Shown here: in pieces, positions 1 through 8,268 of the stretch
Position numbering within the stretch: the first letter of the stretch is position 1
Layout of the letters: each line of letters starts with the position of its first letter
The notes under the pieces: generated by a model
Told to the model about the DNA's origin: nothing
The model's database searches: none
Seen by the model: the letters and a program-made list of their open reading frames with translations, nothing else
Assembly (NCBI GenBank): GCA_041672465.1
Contig: JBAYZO010000002.1
Coordinates: 1-64,000, forward strand
Length of the DNA: 64,000 nucleotides
Reading direction: 5' to 3'
Origin: UBA1206 sp041672465
GTDB taxonomy: Bacteria; Bacillota; Clostridia; Oscillospirales; CAG-382
Program-made: the position numbers and the translations under genes

Positions 1-122
1 AACATCTCTCTTTCTTGGGAGGTACGGTGAATCATTGCAGAATCATTATACCACAAGGGCTGAGGTGTTCTCTGTTTTCATTTAACTTTACAATACGTAC
101 TAATATAAAAGGAGAAAATTTT

Positions 123-662
123 ATGGAACTTAAAGGCTCAAAAACCGAAAAAAATCTTCTGGCCGCCTTTGCCGGAGAATCTCAGGCGAGGAATAAGTAC
201 ACTTATTACGCGAGCAAGGCGAAAAAGGAGGGCTATGTCCAGATAAGCCAGCTTTTTGAGGAAACCGCCAACAACGAGAAAGAACACGCCAAGATTTGGT
301 TTAAGCTCTTAAACGGCGGAGCAATCAAAGACACCGCTTTTAACCTTAACGACGCCGCCGAGGGCGAAAACTATGAGTGGACGGATATGTACCCGGGTTT
401 CGCGAAAACCGCGAGAGAAGAGGGCTTTACTCATATAGCCTATCTTTTTGAGGCGGTCGCCGCCATTGAGAAAGAACATGACGAGAGATACCGCGCGCTG
501 CTGAACCGCCTTAATACCGACACCGTGTTTATAAGCGACGACGTCGTGCTGTGGCAGTGCCAAAATTGCGGGCATATCCACATCGGTCAAAAAGCCCCCG
601 ACATTTGCCCCGTTTGCGACCATCCGCGGGCTTATTTCCACAGAAGAGTCATTAATTATTAA
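123..662 (+). CDS. rbr: Rubrerythrin
   Basis: This 179-residue protein is a rubrerythrin, a cytoplasmic non-haem di-iron peroxidase that removes hydrogen peroxide in anaerobes using electrons from rubredoxin or NADH-dependent partners. The N-terminal ferritin-like four-helix domain carries the iron ligands in 'GESQARNKY', 'EKEHAKIW' and 'EKEHDERY'. The C-terminal rubredoxin-like domain has both CxxC pairs ('CQNCGH' and 'CPVCDH'), so the [Fe(SCys)4] site looks complete. The ATG at 123 follows a clear ribosome-binding site (aggaga) by eight bases. The reading frame is open farther upstream, but those residues do not resemble the family. It is monocistronic, with a terminator just downstream. 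Confidence 0.95.
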   Translation: MELKGSKTEKNLLAAFAGESQARNKYTYYASKAKKEGYVQISQLFEETANNEKEHAKIWFKLLNGGAIKDTAFNLNDAAEGENYEWTDMYPGFAKTAREEGFTHIAYLFEAVAAIEKEHDERYRALLNRLNTDTVFISDDVVLWQCQNCGHIHIGQKAPDICPVCDHPRAYFHRRVINY

Positions 663-683
663 GCATTAAGTATTAATTATTAA
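651..683 (+). repeat. AT-rich direct repeat over the rubrerythrin stop codon
   Basis: The 12-base word ATTAATTATTAA occurs at 651-662, where it contains the stop codon, and again at 672-683, separated by nine bases. It is low complexity and may be a short interspersed AT element or polymerase slippage. No function can be assigned. Confidence 0.4.
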
Positions 684-714
684 TTGCCAAAGCCCAAAAA
701 TACATGCAAACAGA

Positions 715-737
715 ACTCCGGCATGCCGGAGTTTTTG
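715..737 (+). terminator. Intrinsic terminator after rubrerythrin
   Basis: A perfect 18-base inverted repeat, ACTCCGGCATGCCGGAGT, is followed by a run of T (731-735). It lies about 50 bases after the rubrerythrin stop and just before the end of the convergent zinc-ribbon gene, so it probably ends the rubrerythrin transcript. Confidence 0.8.
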
Positions 738-758
738 TTTAAGCGTTTAATATTAATA

Positions 759-1355
759 TTATTGTCTAAAGAGCCTGTTAAGCAAGTTCGGCATAAGCGT
801 GGCGACAAAGCCGGCTACCGAACCGAGCAAAGCCAAGTACCAGACAGAAGATATGACAAGAATTCCGCCGCCGCCGGCTGTCAGCGCTCCGATAAGGGTA
901 AAGAACAGGCAGAAAATGTATATGCCGTAATAAACAATCCCGCAAATACGTTTCAGATCGGCGGAAGAAACTCCATAGCCTGTTTTATTGATATTGACAT
1001 AGGAAAAAAACGCGTACCCCAAGAAAACAAAGACATCAATTATTATAAAAACCTTTGCTATCCCCAAGATGGCTGATCCGTTGAAGAGATTTCCCGAAAA
1101 CAGCGAATAAAGCTCGCTCATCCCGGAAACCCTGAACCAACCGAAAAACGAAAAAATAAACATTGTGAAAGTATAGAACAGCAACGCTCTTTCGGTAAAG
1201 CTCGGAAGTGCAAAGGGTTTAGCCGGTTTTCTGGGCGGCGGCGTATAATGCTGAGTTTGTTCAGCCGCCGGACTTTGGGAACCGATAGGGTTTCCGCAGG
1301 TGTTGCAAAACCTCGCGGAGTCGGGTAGCTTTGCGCCGCATTTTGGACAAAACAT
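759..1355 (-). CDS. Zinc-ribbon membrane protein of unknown function
   Basis: The 198-residue protein starts with a zinc-ribbon, 'CPKCGAKLPDSARFCNTCG' (residues 3-21), followed by a proline-rich linker to about residue 50 and then roughly four hydrophobic segments. This zinc_ribbon-plus-membrane layout is common in Firmicutes and has no defined reaction; a role in envelope stress sensing or scaffold formation is only a guess. The ATG at 1355 is preceded by a strong ribosome-binding site (aaggaggt), and a good promoter lies upstream on the same strand. It is transcribed alone, convergent to rubrerythrin and divergent from ruvC. Confidence 0.8.
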   Translation of the reverse strand: MFCPKCGAKLPDSARFCNTCGNPIGSQSPAAEQTQHYTPPPRKPAKPFALPSFTERALLFYTFTMFIFSFFGWFRVSGMSELYSLFSGNLFNGSAILGIAKVFIIIDVFVFLGYAFFSYVNINKTGYGVSSADLKRICGIVYYGIYIFCLFFTLIGALTAGGGGILVISSVWYLALLGSVAGFVATLMPNLLNRLFRQ

Positions 1356-1399
1356 AACATTACCTCCTTAAATTGGTGCTATTTGCGGTGTATATCACT

Positions 1400-1428
1400 A
1401 TGATATCATTTATTTATTAAAAAGTAAA
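1400..1428 (-). promoter_or_regulatory. Sigma-A-type promoter for the zinc-ribbon gene
   Basis: On the minus strand TTTACT (1428-1423) and TATCAT (1405-1400) are separated by 17 bases, about 45 bases upstream of the ATG at 1355. Confidence 0.55.
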
Positions 1429-1500
1429 TAGCAAGTTAACAGTTATGGAATAATTTACATTATTTTATTTCAATTTAAGAAAAAATTTCCCGGGCGTTTA

Positions 1501-1529
1501 TTGACGGAAACAATAATGTATGGTATTAT
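1501..1529 (+). promoter_or_regulatory. Sigma-A-type promoter for the ruvC operon
   Basis: TTGACG (1501-1506) and TATTAT (1524-1529) are separated by exactly 17 bases, giving a leader of about 100 bases before the ruvC ATG. Confidence 0.75.
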
Positions 1530-1595
1530 AAATTGTTAAAATGCGCTTTGATTTTTCGGTTTTGGCTTTTGATTTGTAAAACCCGCCGCGCGAGT

Positions 1596-1619
1596 AAAAA
1601 GCCGAAGAGTCGGGCTTTT
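1596..1619 (+). terminator. Terminator-like hairpin in the ruvC leader
   Basis: AAAAGCCG is followed by a six-base loop and CGGGCTTTT, giving an eight-pair stem with one bulge and a T tract, between the promoter and the ruvC ribosome-binding site. It could attenuate transcription or end a short transcript. No competing antiterminator pairing is obvious, so the function is open. Confidence 0.4.
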
Positions 1620-1638
1620 AACAAAAAAGGAGAGCGAC

Positions 1639-2121
1639 ATGCTGATTTTCGGCGTAGACCCGGGTCTTGCCACCGTGGGCGTGGGGGTTATAGAAGCGCG
1701 AAAAGGCCGTTATCGGGCGCTGGAATACGGCGCCATAAAGACAAAGCCCCGCCAGCTTTTTGAAGACAGGCTATCACAAATATATGACGGGATTTCAGAT
1801 ATTATATCCCGTCACAAACCCGACTGCATGGCGGTGGAGGAACTGTTTTTCAACACCAACGCGAAAACGGCGCTCGACGTGGCTCAGGCGAGAGGGGTAA
1901 TCCTGCTGGCGGCGCGGCGTCAGGGGATTGATGTTTACGAATACACCCCGCTTCAGGTAAAACTGTCGGTGGTGGGTTATGGCAGGGCGGAAAAAAGTCA
2001 GGTGATTTACATGACAAAGCTTATGCTGAACCTAAAAGAAAGCCCAAAACCCGACGACACCGCCGACGCGCTGGCGATAGCCATATGCCACGGAAACGTA
2101 ATCATGCACAATTACTCTTAA
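1639..2121 (+). CDS. ruvC: Holliday junction endonuclease RuvC
   Basis: RuvC resolves Holliday junctions made during recombination and repair, cutting symmetrically related strands as a dimer on the RuvAB-bound junction. The 160 residues are the usual family length. The acidic RNase H-fold catalytic set is visible: Asp7 in 'FGVDPG', Glu67 in 'AVEELFF', and Asp140 and Asp143 in 'DDTADALA'. A good ribosome-binding site (ggag) lies eight bases before the ATG. It is the first gene of ruvC-ruvA-ruvB, with ruvA 27 bases downstream. Confidence 0.97.
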   Translation: MLIFGVDPGLATVGVGVIEARKGRYRALEYGAIKTKPRQLFEDRLSQIYDGISDIISRHKPDCMAVEELFFNTNAKTALDVAQARGVILLAARRQGIDVYEYTPLQVKLSVVGYGRAEKSQVIYMTKLMLNLKESPKPDDTADALAIAICHGNVIMHNYS

Positions 2122-2148
2122 GGCTGTGAACCGGAAAGGCTTTTTTGT

Positions 2149-2724
2149 ATGTACCATTATATAAAAGGTGTTCTCACAAAGCTGTGCGGCGCCTACGCCG
2201 TGCTTGAGAGCTGCGGGGTCGGCTATAAGCTTTATATAACGCTTTCAACCTCTGAAAAACTGTCGGGGTTTTATCAAAAAGAGACGCTTCTCTACGCTTA
2301 CCTCAATATAAAAGACGACGCGGAAGAACTTTACGGCTTTTATTCCGAGGAAGAACAGCAAACCTTTACAAAGCTCCTCACGGTGTCCGGGGTGGGTCCA
2401 AAGGCCGCCATATCGCTGCTTTCCGCTTTTACCCCGGGGCAACTCTCGTTTGCCGTCTCGGCGGGAGACGCCAAGGCGATTACAAAAGCAAACGGCATAG
2501 GGCTTAAGACGGCGCAGAAAATTATTATCGAACTAAAAGGAAAACTTGACCTCAGCGGAGAGGCGGGCGAGCCGGACGGAGGCGTTCTCCCGGACGCCAT
2601 CGGCGCGCTGACTTCTCTCGGGTACACAAAGTCAGAGGCAATCTCGGCGGTGAGCGGGCTTGACCAAAGCCTGCCGCTGGAGGAAATAATAAAAGCCGCC
2701 TTTGAAAAACTAAACAGGTTTTAG
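2149..2724 (+). CDS. ruvA: Holliday junction branch migration protein RuvA
   Basis: RuvA binds the four-way junction as a tetramer and loads the RuvB motors. The 191-residue protein has the N-terminal OB-fold (residues 1-62), tandem helix-hairpin-helix motifs ('LLTVSGVGPKAA', 'ANGIGLKTAQKI') that contact DNA, and a flexible linker (about 135-145) to the C-terminal RuvB-binding three-helix domain. Length and domain order are typical. The start at 2149 follows an AAGG site. ruvB begins 92 bases later. Confidence 0.97.
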   Translation: MYHYIKGVLTKLCGAYAVLESCGVGYKLYITLSTSEKLSGFYQKETLLYAYLNIKDDAEELYGFYSEEEQQTFTKLLTVSGVGPKAAISLLSAFTPGQLSFAVSAGDAKAITKANGIGLKTAQKIIIELKGKLDLSGEAGEPDGGVLPDAIGALTSLGYTKSEAISAVSGLDQSLPLEEIIKAAFEKLNRF

Positions 2725-2816
2725 TCAAATAATAACATATAGCGTAAAAATCATATAAATATCCGAATTAATATATAACCCGCAGGAAAACAAATCACAA
2801 AATTAAAGGACTAAAA

Positions 2817-3914
2817 ATGCCCATTAATCAAAACGCCCCGCTTGACGGAAGTGAATATGATTTTGAAACCCGGATAACAGGGGGCGCCCTGATGCCGGAG
2901 GATTTTGAGAACGAAAGCTTAAATATAGACGGAAAATCCCTCCGCCCCAAAACTCTTGACGAATATGTTGGGCAGGAAAAAATAAAAGAAAACCTCAGAA
3001 TTTTTATGGAGGCCTGCAAAACCCGCGGGGACAACCTTGACCACTGCCTGCTCCACGGCCCTCCGGGGCTGGGCAAGACCACGCTTTCCTGCATTATAGC
3101 CAACGAGCTTGGGGTAAACCTTAAAATAACCTCCGGCCCCGCCATTGAAAAGCCCGGCGACCTCGCCGCGCTCCTCACAACTCTCGACACCAACGATATT
3201 TTGTTTATAGATGAGATTCATCGGCTCTCCAGAGCGGTGGAAGAAGTGCTTTACCCCGCCATGGAGGATTTCGCCCTTGACCTTATGATGGGCAAGGGGC
3301 CCGCCGCGAGGTCAATACGCATTCCGCTAAAAAGGTTTACCCTTATCGGCGCCACCACCCGCGCCGGGCAGCTCACCTCTCCGCTCCGCGACAGGTTCGG
3401 GATGATGTTCCGGCTTGAGCTTTATGACTTTGAGGAACTTTCAAAAATAGTCACCCGCTCCGCCCGGATACTCGAAACCCCCATGACAGAAGAGGGGGCG
3501 TGGGAAATAGCCCTGCGGTCCCGCGGAACGCCGCGGATAGCCAACCGCTTTTTAAAAAGAATACGCGACTTTGCCACCGTGCTGGGCGACGGCACCATAA
3601 CAAAGGAAATTTCAGACAAAGCGCTGTCGTCCCTTGACGTGGACGAGCTTGGGCTCGACGCCATAGACAGGCGAATGCTTGAGGCTATAATTGTCCACTT
3701 CGCGGGCGGGCCGGTGGGTATGGAAACGCTCTCCGCCGTTATCGGCGAGGAATCAGTCACGCTTGAGGATGTTTACGAGCCCTATCTGCTTAGGCTTGGG
3801 TTTATCAACCGCACGCCGCGGGGGAGAATGGCGACGGTTTCGGCGTACAGGCATTTGGGTCTTAAACCCCCCGAACACAAAAACCTCCCCCCCGAAAAAC
3901 AAATTGTGTTTTGA
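2817..3914 (+). CDS. ruvB: Holliday junction branch migration ATPase RuvB
   Basis: RuvB is the hexameric AAA+ motor that pulls DNA through the RuvA-bound junction. Walker A is 'GPPGLGKT' (residues 81-88), Walker B is 'IDEIHRL', and sensor 1 is 'GATTRAG'. The C-terminal winged helix follows ('FINRTPRGRMAT'). At 365 residues it is about 25-30 longer than many homologues because of an extended N-terminus before 'LRPKTLDEYVGQ'. The ATG has a clean ribosome-binding site (aaagga). The next gene starts within five bases of its stop, so they are co-transcribed. Confidence 0.97.
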   Translation: MPINQNAPLDGSEYDFETRITGGALMPEDFENESLNIDGKSLRPKTLDEYVGQEKIKENLRIFMEACKTRGDNLDHCLLHGPPGLGKTTLSCIIANELGVNLKITSGPAIEKPGDLAALLTTLDTNDILFIDEIHRLSRAVEEVLYPAMEDFALDLMMGKGPAARSIRIPLKRFTLIGATTRAGQLTSPLRDRFGMMFRLELYDFEELSKIVTRSARILETPMTEEGAWEIALRSRGTPRIANRFLKRIRDFATVLGDGTITKEISDKALSSLDVDELGLDAIDRRMLEAIIVHFAGGPVGMETLSAVIGEESVTLEDVYEPYLLRLGFINRTPRGRMATVSAYRHLGLKPPEHKNLPPEKQIVF

Positions 3915-3918
3915 CGGC

Positions 3919-4812
3919 ATGGCTATGTTTATTTCGGATAAATGGAAAGACTATGAGCTTATCGACGCTTCGGACGGCAAAAGGCTTGAGCGCTGGGGGG
4001 GCTATGTGACAGTCCGCCCCGACCCTCAGGTGATATGGTCTTCGCCGAAGTCAAACCCGCTTTGGGGGAAAGCGGACGGGGTTTACGAGCGAACAACGGG
4101 CGGGGGCGGGGCTTGGGTTAAAAATTCTCTGCCCGACGAGTGGACGATAAGCTACCGCGACTTGAAGTTCGTCTTGTCGCCAATGGGCTTTAAGCACACC
4201 GGCATCTTCCCCGAACAGGCGGCAAACTGGGATTTTATAAAAACCGTTATTGAAAAAGCTTCTTTTAGGCCGAGGGTGCTTAACCTTTTCGCCTATACGG
4301 GCGGCGCGAGCGCCGCCGCCGCCAAAGCCGGCGGTTTTGTCTGCCATGTCGACGCCTCAAAGGGAATGGTGGCGCGGGCAAAGCGAAACGCCGAAATCTC
4401 CGGCTGCGGCGGGGAAGATATCAGGTTTATCGTTGACGATTGCTTTAAATTCGTGGAGCGTGAAATAAGGCGAAACAACACCTATGACGCCGTCATTCTC
4501 GACCCTCCCTCATACGGCCGCGGCCCGAAGGGTGAAAAGTGGATGCTTGAGGAACATATAGACGGACTTATCGGCAGGATAGCCCTTCTTATCAGCAAAA
4601 CCCCTTTGTTTGTGATTTTAAATTCCTATACCGCGGGGCTTTCCCCCTCCGCCTGCGGGTATATACTTAACAAAAACATCGCCGCTTGCCTTGGCGGCAG
4701 GGTCATAAGCGGGGAGCTTGGGCTTAACGTCACAAGTTCCGGTTTCCCGCTCCCCTCCGGGGCGACTTCAAGATGGGTAGCCGAAAGTCAGTCAGCCGAT
4801 ATGATATATTAA
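3919..4812 (+). CDS. Class I SAM-dependent methyltransferase, RlmI/RlmK-like
   Basis: The 297-residue protein has a SAM-binding fold with motif I 'LNLFAYTGGAS', motif II region 'CHVDASKGMV' and motif IV 'VILDPPSYGRGPKGEKW'. The DPPSYGRG motif is characteristic of COG1092-type rRNA cytosine-C5 methyltransferases (RlmI, and the RlmK domain of RlmKL). There is no N-terminal PUA domain, so it is the catalytic part only, and the exact RNA target is unknown. The frame extends upstream into ruvB, but the ATG at 3919, five bases after the ruvB stop, is the plausible start (a second ATG is at 3925). It shares the ruv transcript. Confidence 0.85.
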   Translation: MAMFISDKWKDYELIDASDGKRLERWGGYVTVRPDPQVIWSSPKSNPLWGKADGVYERTTGGGGAWVKNSLPDEWTISYRDLKFVLSPMGFKHTGIFPEQAANWDFIKTVIEKASFRPRVLNLFAYTGGASAAAAKAGGFVCHVDASKGMVARAKRNAEISGCGGEDIRFIVDDCFKFVEREIRRNNTYDAVILDPPSYGRGPKGEKWMLEEHIDGLIGRIALLISKTPLFVILNSYTAGLSPSACGYILNKNIAACLGGRVISGELGLNVTSSGFPLPSGATSRWVAESQSADMIY

Positions 4813-4848
4813 TATACTTCATTAATTCCGGGAAAGGGGGCGGAGGCT

Positions 4849-5517
4849 ATCCGCGCAAATACAAACCCGGCCGTACGGGACGGCGACAGGGTTAAAGCCA
4901 TTGTTTTTACCGTTTCCGGTTCATTATTAACCTTTGCCGCCTCGCTGTTTTATTCTTTCGGCGGAGTTTACATAGCCCTTGTTTGTGTTTTGGCGGCGAT
5001 TGCCTGCTTAATGCTCGGCGCGGCGTTTTGCGGCGAAAAATCGGAAAAGAAAATACTCCTCGCGTCGTCTTTTGCCCTTTATTTGTTGCTCTTCCTCGCC
5101 CTTACCGTGTTCGCGAGGAAGACGGAACTCTTGTTTACCCGGCCGGACGCCAAAGAATGGCTGTTGTCGCATATATACTGGAAACCTTTTCACACAATTT
5201 CTCATTACGGCAAGCTGTTGTTTTCAAAATACTTTTTGGCGGCGTTTATGAACCTTTTCGGCAACCTCGCCGCTACGGCGCCAATGGGGTTCTTCCTCCC
5301 GCTGTTCTTTAAAAAACAAAAAAGCCGGGCTTGGTTTTTTGTGACAATGCTTTTGATGATTACGTTTATCGAAGTAACCCAACTCTTCCTCTCCTGCGGG
5401 GTGTTTGACATAGACGATTACATACTAAACCTTTCCGGGAGCTTTTTGGTTTTCGAGGCTATGAACAACAACAAAGTCAAGGGAGCGGTTTACAGGGCGC
5501 TTCGTCTTGAGCCGTAA
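4849..5517 (+). CDS. VanZ-like membrane protein, start codon non-canonical
   Basis: This VanZ-family protein has about four to five membrane segments and the C-terminal signature 'ITFIEVTQLFLSCGVFDIDDYILNLSGS', here quoted only in part as 'EVTQLFL' and 'FDIDDYILNLSG'. VanZ proteins are linked to low-level glycopeptide resistance and envelope functions, but the biochemical role is unknown. The only conventional start is TTG at 4990, which has no ribosome-binding site and cuts into an apparent first membrane helix. The frame is open back to 4813 and encodes a convincing helix ('TVSGSLLTFAASLFYS'). Candidate starts are ATC at 4849, after a G-rich site, or ATT at 4900, after AGGG. Coordinates use 4849; this boundary is uncertain. 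Confidence 0.7.
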   Translation: MRANTNPAVRDGDRVKAIVFTVSGSLLTFAASLFYSFGGVYIALVCVLAAIACLMLGAAFCGEKSEKKILLASSFALYLLLFLALTVFARKTELLFTRPDAKEWLLSHIYWKPFHTISHYGKLLFSKYFLAAFMNLFGNLAATAPMGFFLPLFFKKQKSRAWFFVTMLLMITFIEVTQLFLSCGVFDIDDYILNLSGSFLVFEAMNNNKVKGAVYRALRLEP

Positions 5518-5591
5518 CACCGGAATTCTCGGCGAATAAAAACAAAAAAGGAAAAGGGGCTGACGGCGTTACCGCGCTAAGCTGAAAAAAT

Positions 5592-6455
5592 ATGTTTATA
5601 AATGCTAAGGGGCTGTGGTTCAGCTATGGCGAATCCCCCCGCCCGGCGATAAAAAATATAGACCTCGGAATAGAAAAAGGCAGCTTCACCGCTATTATCG
5701 GCCACAACGGCAGCGGAAAGTCAACGCTGGCAAAGCTGCTCGCGGGGCTGCTTATCCCCACCGAAGGGGTTGTGACCGTCGCGGGGAAAGACACAAAAAA
5801 CGAAAGCGAGCAGTTTGAGATACGAAAGCTTTGCGGAATGGTGTTTCAAAACCCCGACAACCAGATTGTGGCGTCCGTGGTAGAGGAAGACGTGGCTTTC
5901 GCCCCCGAAAACCTCGGCGTCCCCCCCGCGGAGATAAGAAAAAGAGTCGACGACGTGCTTGCGGCGGTTGGTATGGAGGAATACGCCAAACATTCGACAT
6001 ATAAGCTCTCGGGCGGTCAAAAACAGCGGGTGGCGATAGCGGGGATCCTCGCCATGGAGCCGGACTGCATCTTCTTTGACGAGGCGACCTCCATGCTTGA
6101 CCCGGCGGGACAGCGGGATATAGTCGCCGCCATGAAAAAGTTAAAAGAAGAAAAAGGAATGACAGTTGTGACCATAACCCATCATATGAACGAGGCGGTG
6201 GAGGCCGACCGCGTGGTGGTTCTGAATCATGGGGAGATTTACGCCGACGGCACGCCTGTTCAGGTATTTTCAGACGTCCGGAACATTAAAAGGGCAAAGC
6301 TGAACGTTCCGCAGGTCACGGAGCTGATGTATGAGCTTGGGAAAAGCGGAAGACAATGCCCTACGGACGTTCTCCACACAATGGAGGCCGCCGACAGAAT
6401 AGAAAGGCTTTTTAAAACCCATGACAAAGAGTCAAAACAGCGTTATAACCCTTGA
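5592..6455 (+). CDS. ecfA1: ECF transporter ATP-binding subunit EcfA1
   Basis: EcfA1 is one of the two ATPases that energise uptake of vitamins or metals through interchangeable substrate-binding S components. The 287 residues contain Walker A 'GHNGSGKST', signature 'LSGGQKQR', Walker B 'CIFFDEATSMLD' and the H-loop 'THHMNEAV'. The Q-loop 'VFQNPDNQ' is typical of cobalt/ECF ATPases. An in-frame stop at 5583 makes the ATG at 5592 the first possible start; the ribosome-binding site is weak. It overlaps ecfA2 by 35 bases, suggesting translational coupling. Confidence 0.95.
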   Translation: MFINAKGLWFSYGESPRPAIKNIDLGIEKGSFTAIIGHNGSGKSTLAKLLAGLLIPTEGVVTVAGKDTKNESEQFEIRKLCGMVFQNPDNQIVASVVEEDVAFAPENLGVPPAEIRKRVDDVLAAVGMEEYAKHSTYKLSGGQKQRVAIAGILAMEPDCIFFDEATSMLDPAGQRDIVAAMKKLKEEKGMTVVTITHHMNEAVEADRVVVLNHGEIYADGTPVQVFSDVRNIKRAKLNVPQVTELMYELGKSGRQCPTDVLHTMEAADRIERLFKTHDKESKQRYNP

Positions 6456-7296
6456 AAACGTCACGGTAAAATACGGAGCGGGCACGCCTTTTGAGCGGGT
6501 CGCCCTTGACGGGGTAAATATATCCTTCCCCAAAAATAAAATCACCGGGATAATCGGTCACACCGGCAGCGGAAAATCCACTCTCGCCACCCTGCTGAAC
6601 GGGCTTTTAAAGCCCACGGCCGGGGTAATAAGGCTTGAGGGCGAGGATATCCACCGCGATAAGGAATTTACCAACAAAATAAGGTTTCAGGTTGGGCTGG
6701 TGTTTCAATACCCCGAATATCAGCTCTTTGAGGAAACGCTCGAGCGCGATATCGGGTTCGGGCCGCGGAACATGGGGTTATCGGACGATGAAATCGCTCG
6801 GCGGGTAGAAAAAGCGGCGGAATTTACCGGGCTTGACGCCTATACTTTAAAATCCTCTCCTTTTGAAATTTCCGGCGGTCAGAAAAGAAGAGCCGCCATA
6901 GCGGGGGTCATCGCCATGGAGCCGTCGGTGCTGGTGCTTGACGAACCCGCCGCGGGGCTTGACCCGATGGGGAAAGAAGAAATTTTAGGCGGACTTTGCG
7001 ATTATAAAAAAAAGACATTGTCCACGCTGCTGCTCATAAGCCATAACATGGAGGACATCGCGAAATACGCGGACTATATACTTGTGCTAAAAGAGGGAAA
7101 GGTGTTTAAATTCGGGAGCGTGGCGGAAATTTTCTCCGAAGCCGACGATTTATTTAATTCCTCCCTTGACGTACCGCAGATAACAAAGCTGTTTATAGAG
7201 CTTAAAAAGCGAAACGTCATTGACAGAACCGACATATACACCGTGGGTTACGGCGCGAGGGCAATCTTGGCGAAGCTTGGGGAGTCCGGGCTGTAG
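6421..7296 (+). CDS. ecfA2: ECF transporter ATP-binding subunit EcfA2
   Basis: The second ECF ATPase (291 residues) pairs with EcfA1 and contacts EcfT. Walker A is 'GHTGSGKST', the Q-loop 'VFQYPEYQLFEET' is the EcfA2-type form, the signature is 'ISGGQKRRAAIAG', and Walker B is 'VLVLDEPAAGLD'. The start at 6421 lies inside the 3' end of ecfA1. ecfT follows after 69 bases. No S component is found nearby, so the module probably serves several unlinked S components (group II ECF). Confidence 0.95.
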   Translation: MTKSQNSVITLENVTVKYGAGTPFERVALDGVNISFPKNKITGIIGHTGSGKSTLATLLNGLLKPTAGVIRLEGEDIHRDKEFTNKIRFQVGLVFQYPEYQLFEETLERDIGFGPRNMGLSDDEIARRVEKAAEFTGLDAYTLKSSPFEISGGQKRRAAIAGVIAMEPSVLVLDEPAAGLDPMGKEEILGGLCDYKKKTLSTLLLISHNMEDIAKYADYILVLKEGKVFKFGSVAEIFSEADDLFNSSLDVPQITKLFIELKKRNVIDRTDIYTVGYGARAILAKLGESGL

Positions 7297-7365
7297 TTCA
7301 AGCCGTAAAACTAAAACCGCTTGCTTTTCGGGACTTTTCTTTACTATAAGGGGATTAACGGATAA

Positions 7366-8181
7366 ATGATAAAAGACATAACCATCGGTCAGTTTTTCCC
7401 GGGGGATTCGGTGCTTCACAAGGCGGACCCGCGGTTTAAGATAATAGCGCTGATAATATTTTTAACAATGACCCTTGCCGCCGAGAGCACTGTCGCCTTT
7501 TTGGCGGTGCTTTTCCTGACTTTGGCGCTCGCGGCACTTTCCAAAATAAACCCCAAGGTGCTGTTTAAATCGGTAAGACCGCTGTTTTTCATTCTTATTT
7601 TCACCGCGGTGATCAACTTGTTTTTTGTAAAGGGCGAAACGCCGCTTTTCAAGTGGTCTTTTATCGCCATATATAAAGAGGGCGTTATAAACGCGGTGGT
7701 GATGGCGTTCAGGCTTGTGTGTTTGGTTCTCGGGACTTCGGTGCTTTTGTCTTACACGACCTCCCCGCTCGACATGACCGACGCGCTTGAAAGGCTTCTC
7801 TCACCGCTGAAGTATCTCAAGGCCCCCGTGCATGAGTTTTCAATGATGATGACAATAGCGCTGAGGTTTATCCCCACGCTTGTCGAAGAAACCGACAAAA
7901 TTATTTCGGCGCAGAAAGCCAGAGGAGTGTCGTTTGACACCGGCGGGCTTATAAAGCGGGTAAAGGCGCTTATCCCCATTTTAATTCCCCTGTTTTACTC
8001 GGCTATCCGCAGGGCGTACGAGCTTGCGGAGGCGATGGAATGCCGCTTATACCGTGGCGGCGAGGGGAGAACGCGCATGAAGGTGCTGAACGTAAAAGCG
8101 GGGGATTTTATAATGATAGGCGTTATGCTGCTTGCCTGCGCGGGGGTTTTTTATCTGAACAACTTTGAGCTTAATATATAA
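7366..8181 (+). CDS. ecfT: ECF transporter transmembrane subunit EcfT
   Basis: EcfT is the membrane scaffold that couples the two ATPases to the S component. The 271-residue protein has about five to six hydrophobic segments and the two coupling helices with the conserved 'SAQKARG' and 'ELAEAMECRLY' motifs that insert into the ATPases. It completes the ecfA1-ecfA2-ecfT order. truA follows, as in many Firmicutes. Confidence 0.95.
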   Translation: MIKDITIGQFFPGDSVLHKADPRFKIIALIIFLTMTLAAESTVAFLAVLFLTLALAALSKINPKVLFKSVRPLFFILIFTAVINLFFVKGETPLFKWSFIAIYKEGVINAVVMAFRLVCLVLGTSVLLSYTTSPLDMTDALERLLSPLKYLKAPVHEFSMMMTIALRFIPTLVEETDKIISAQKARGVSFDTGGLIKRVKALIPILIPLFYSAIRRAYELAEAMECRLYRGGEGRTRMKVLNVKAGDFIMIGVMLLACAGVFYLNNFELNI

Positions 8182-8268
8182 AAAGTTACTAAAAAGCGGC
8201 TTGGTTTCCCCCCAAAATGTTTTCCGCGGCCGCGGACACCATAAAAAAAGCGGGGTTATTAATAAAAA

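Noticed and set aside
20..60. Possible PerR box upstream of rubrerythrin (AATCATTATA)
   Set aside because: Only one half of the TTATAATNATTATAA consensus is seen, so there is no support for a regulatory site.
684..1076. Open frame on the plus strand between rubrerythrin and the zinc-ribbon gene
   Set aside because: It overlaps the rubrerythrin terminator and the zinc-ribbon coding sequence, and its translation is low complexity with no domain.
3691..3918. Upstream extension of the methyltransferase into ruvB
   Set aside because: The extra residues are a shadow of ruvB in another frame and do not match the methyltransferase family; ATG at 3919 is adequate.
8223..8236. Palindrome TCCGCGGCCGCGGA before truA
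   Set aside because: GC-rich palindromes are frequent here, it lacks a U tract and does not resemble a known operator, so I do not call it a terminator.
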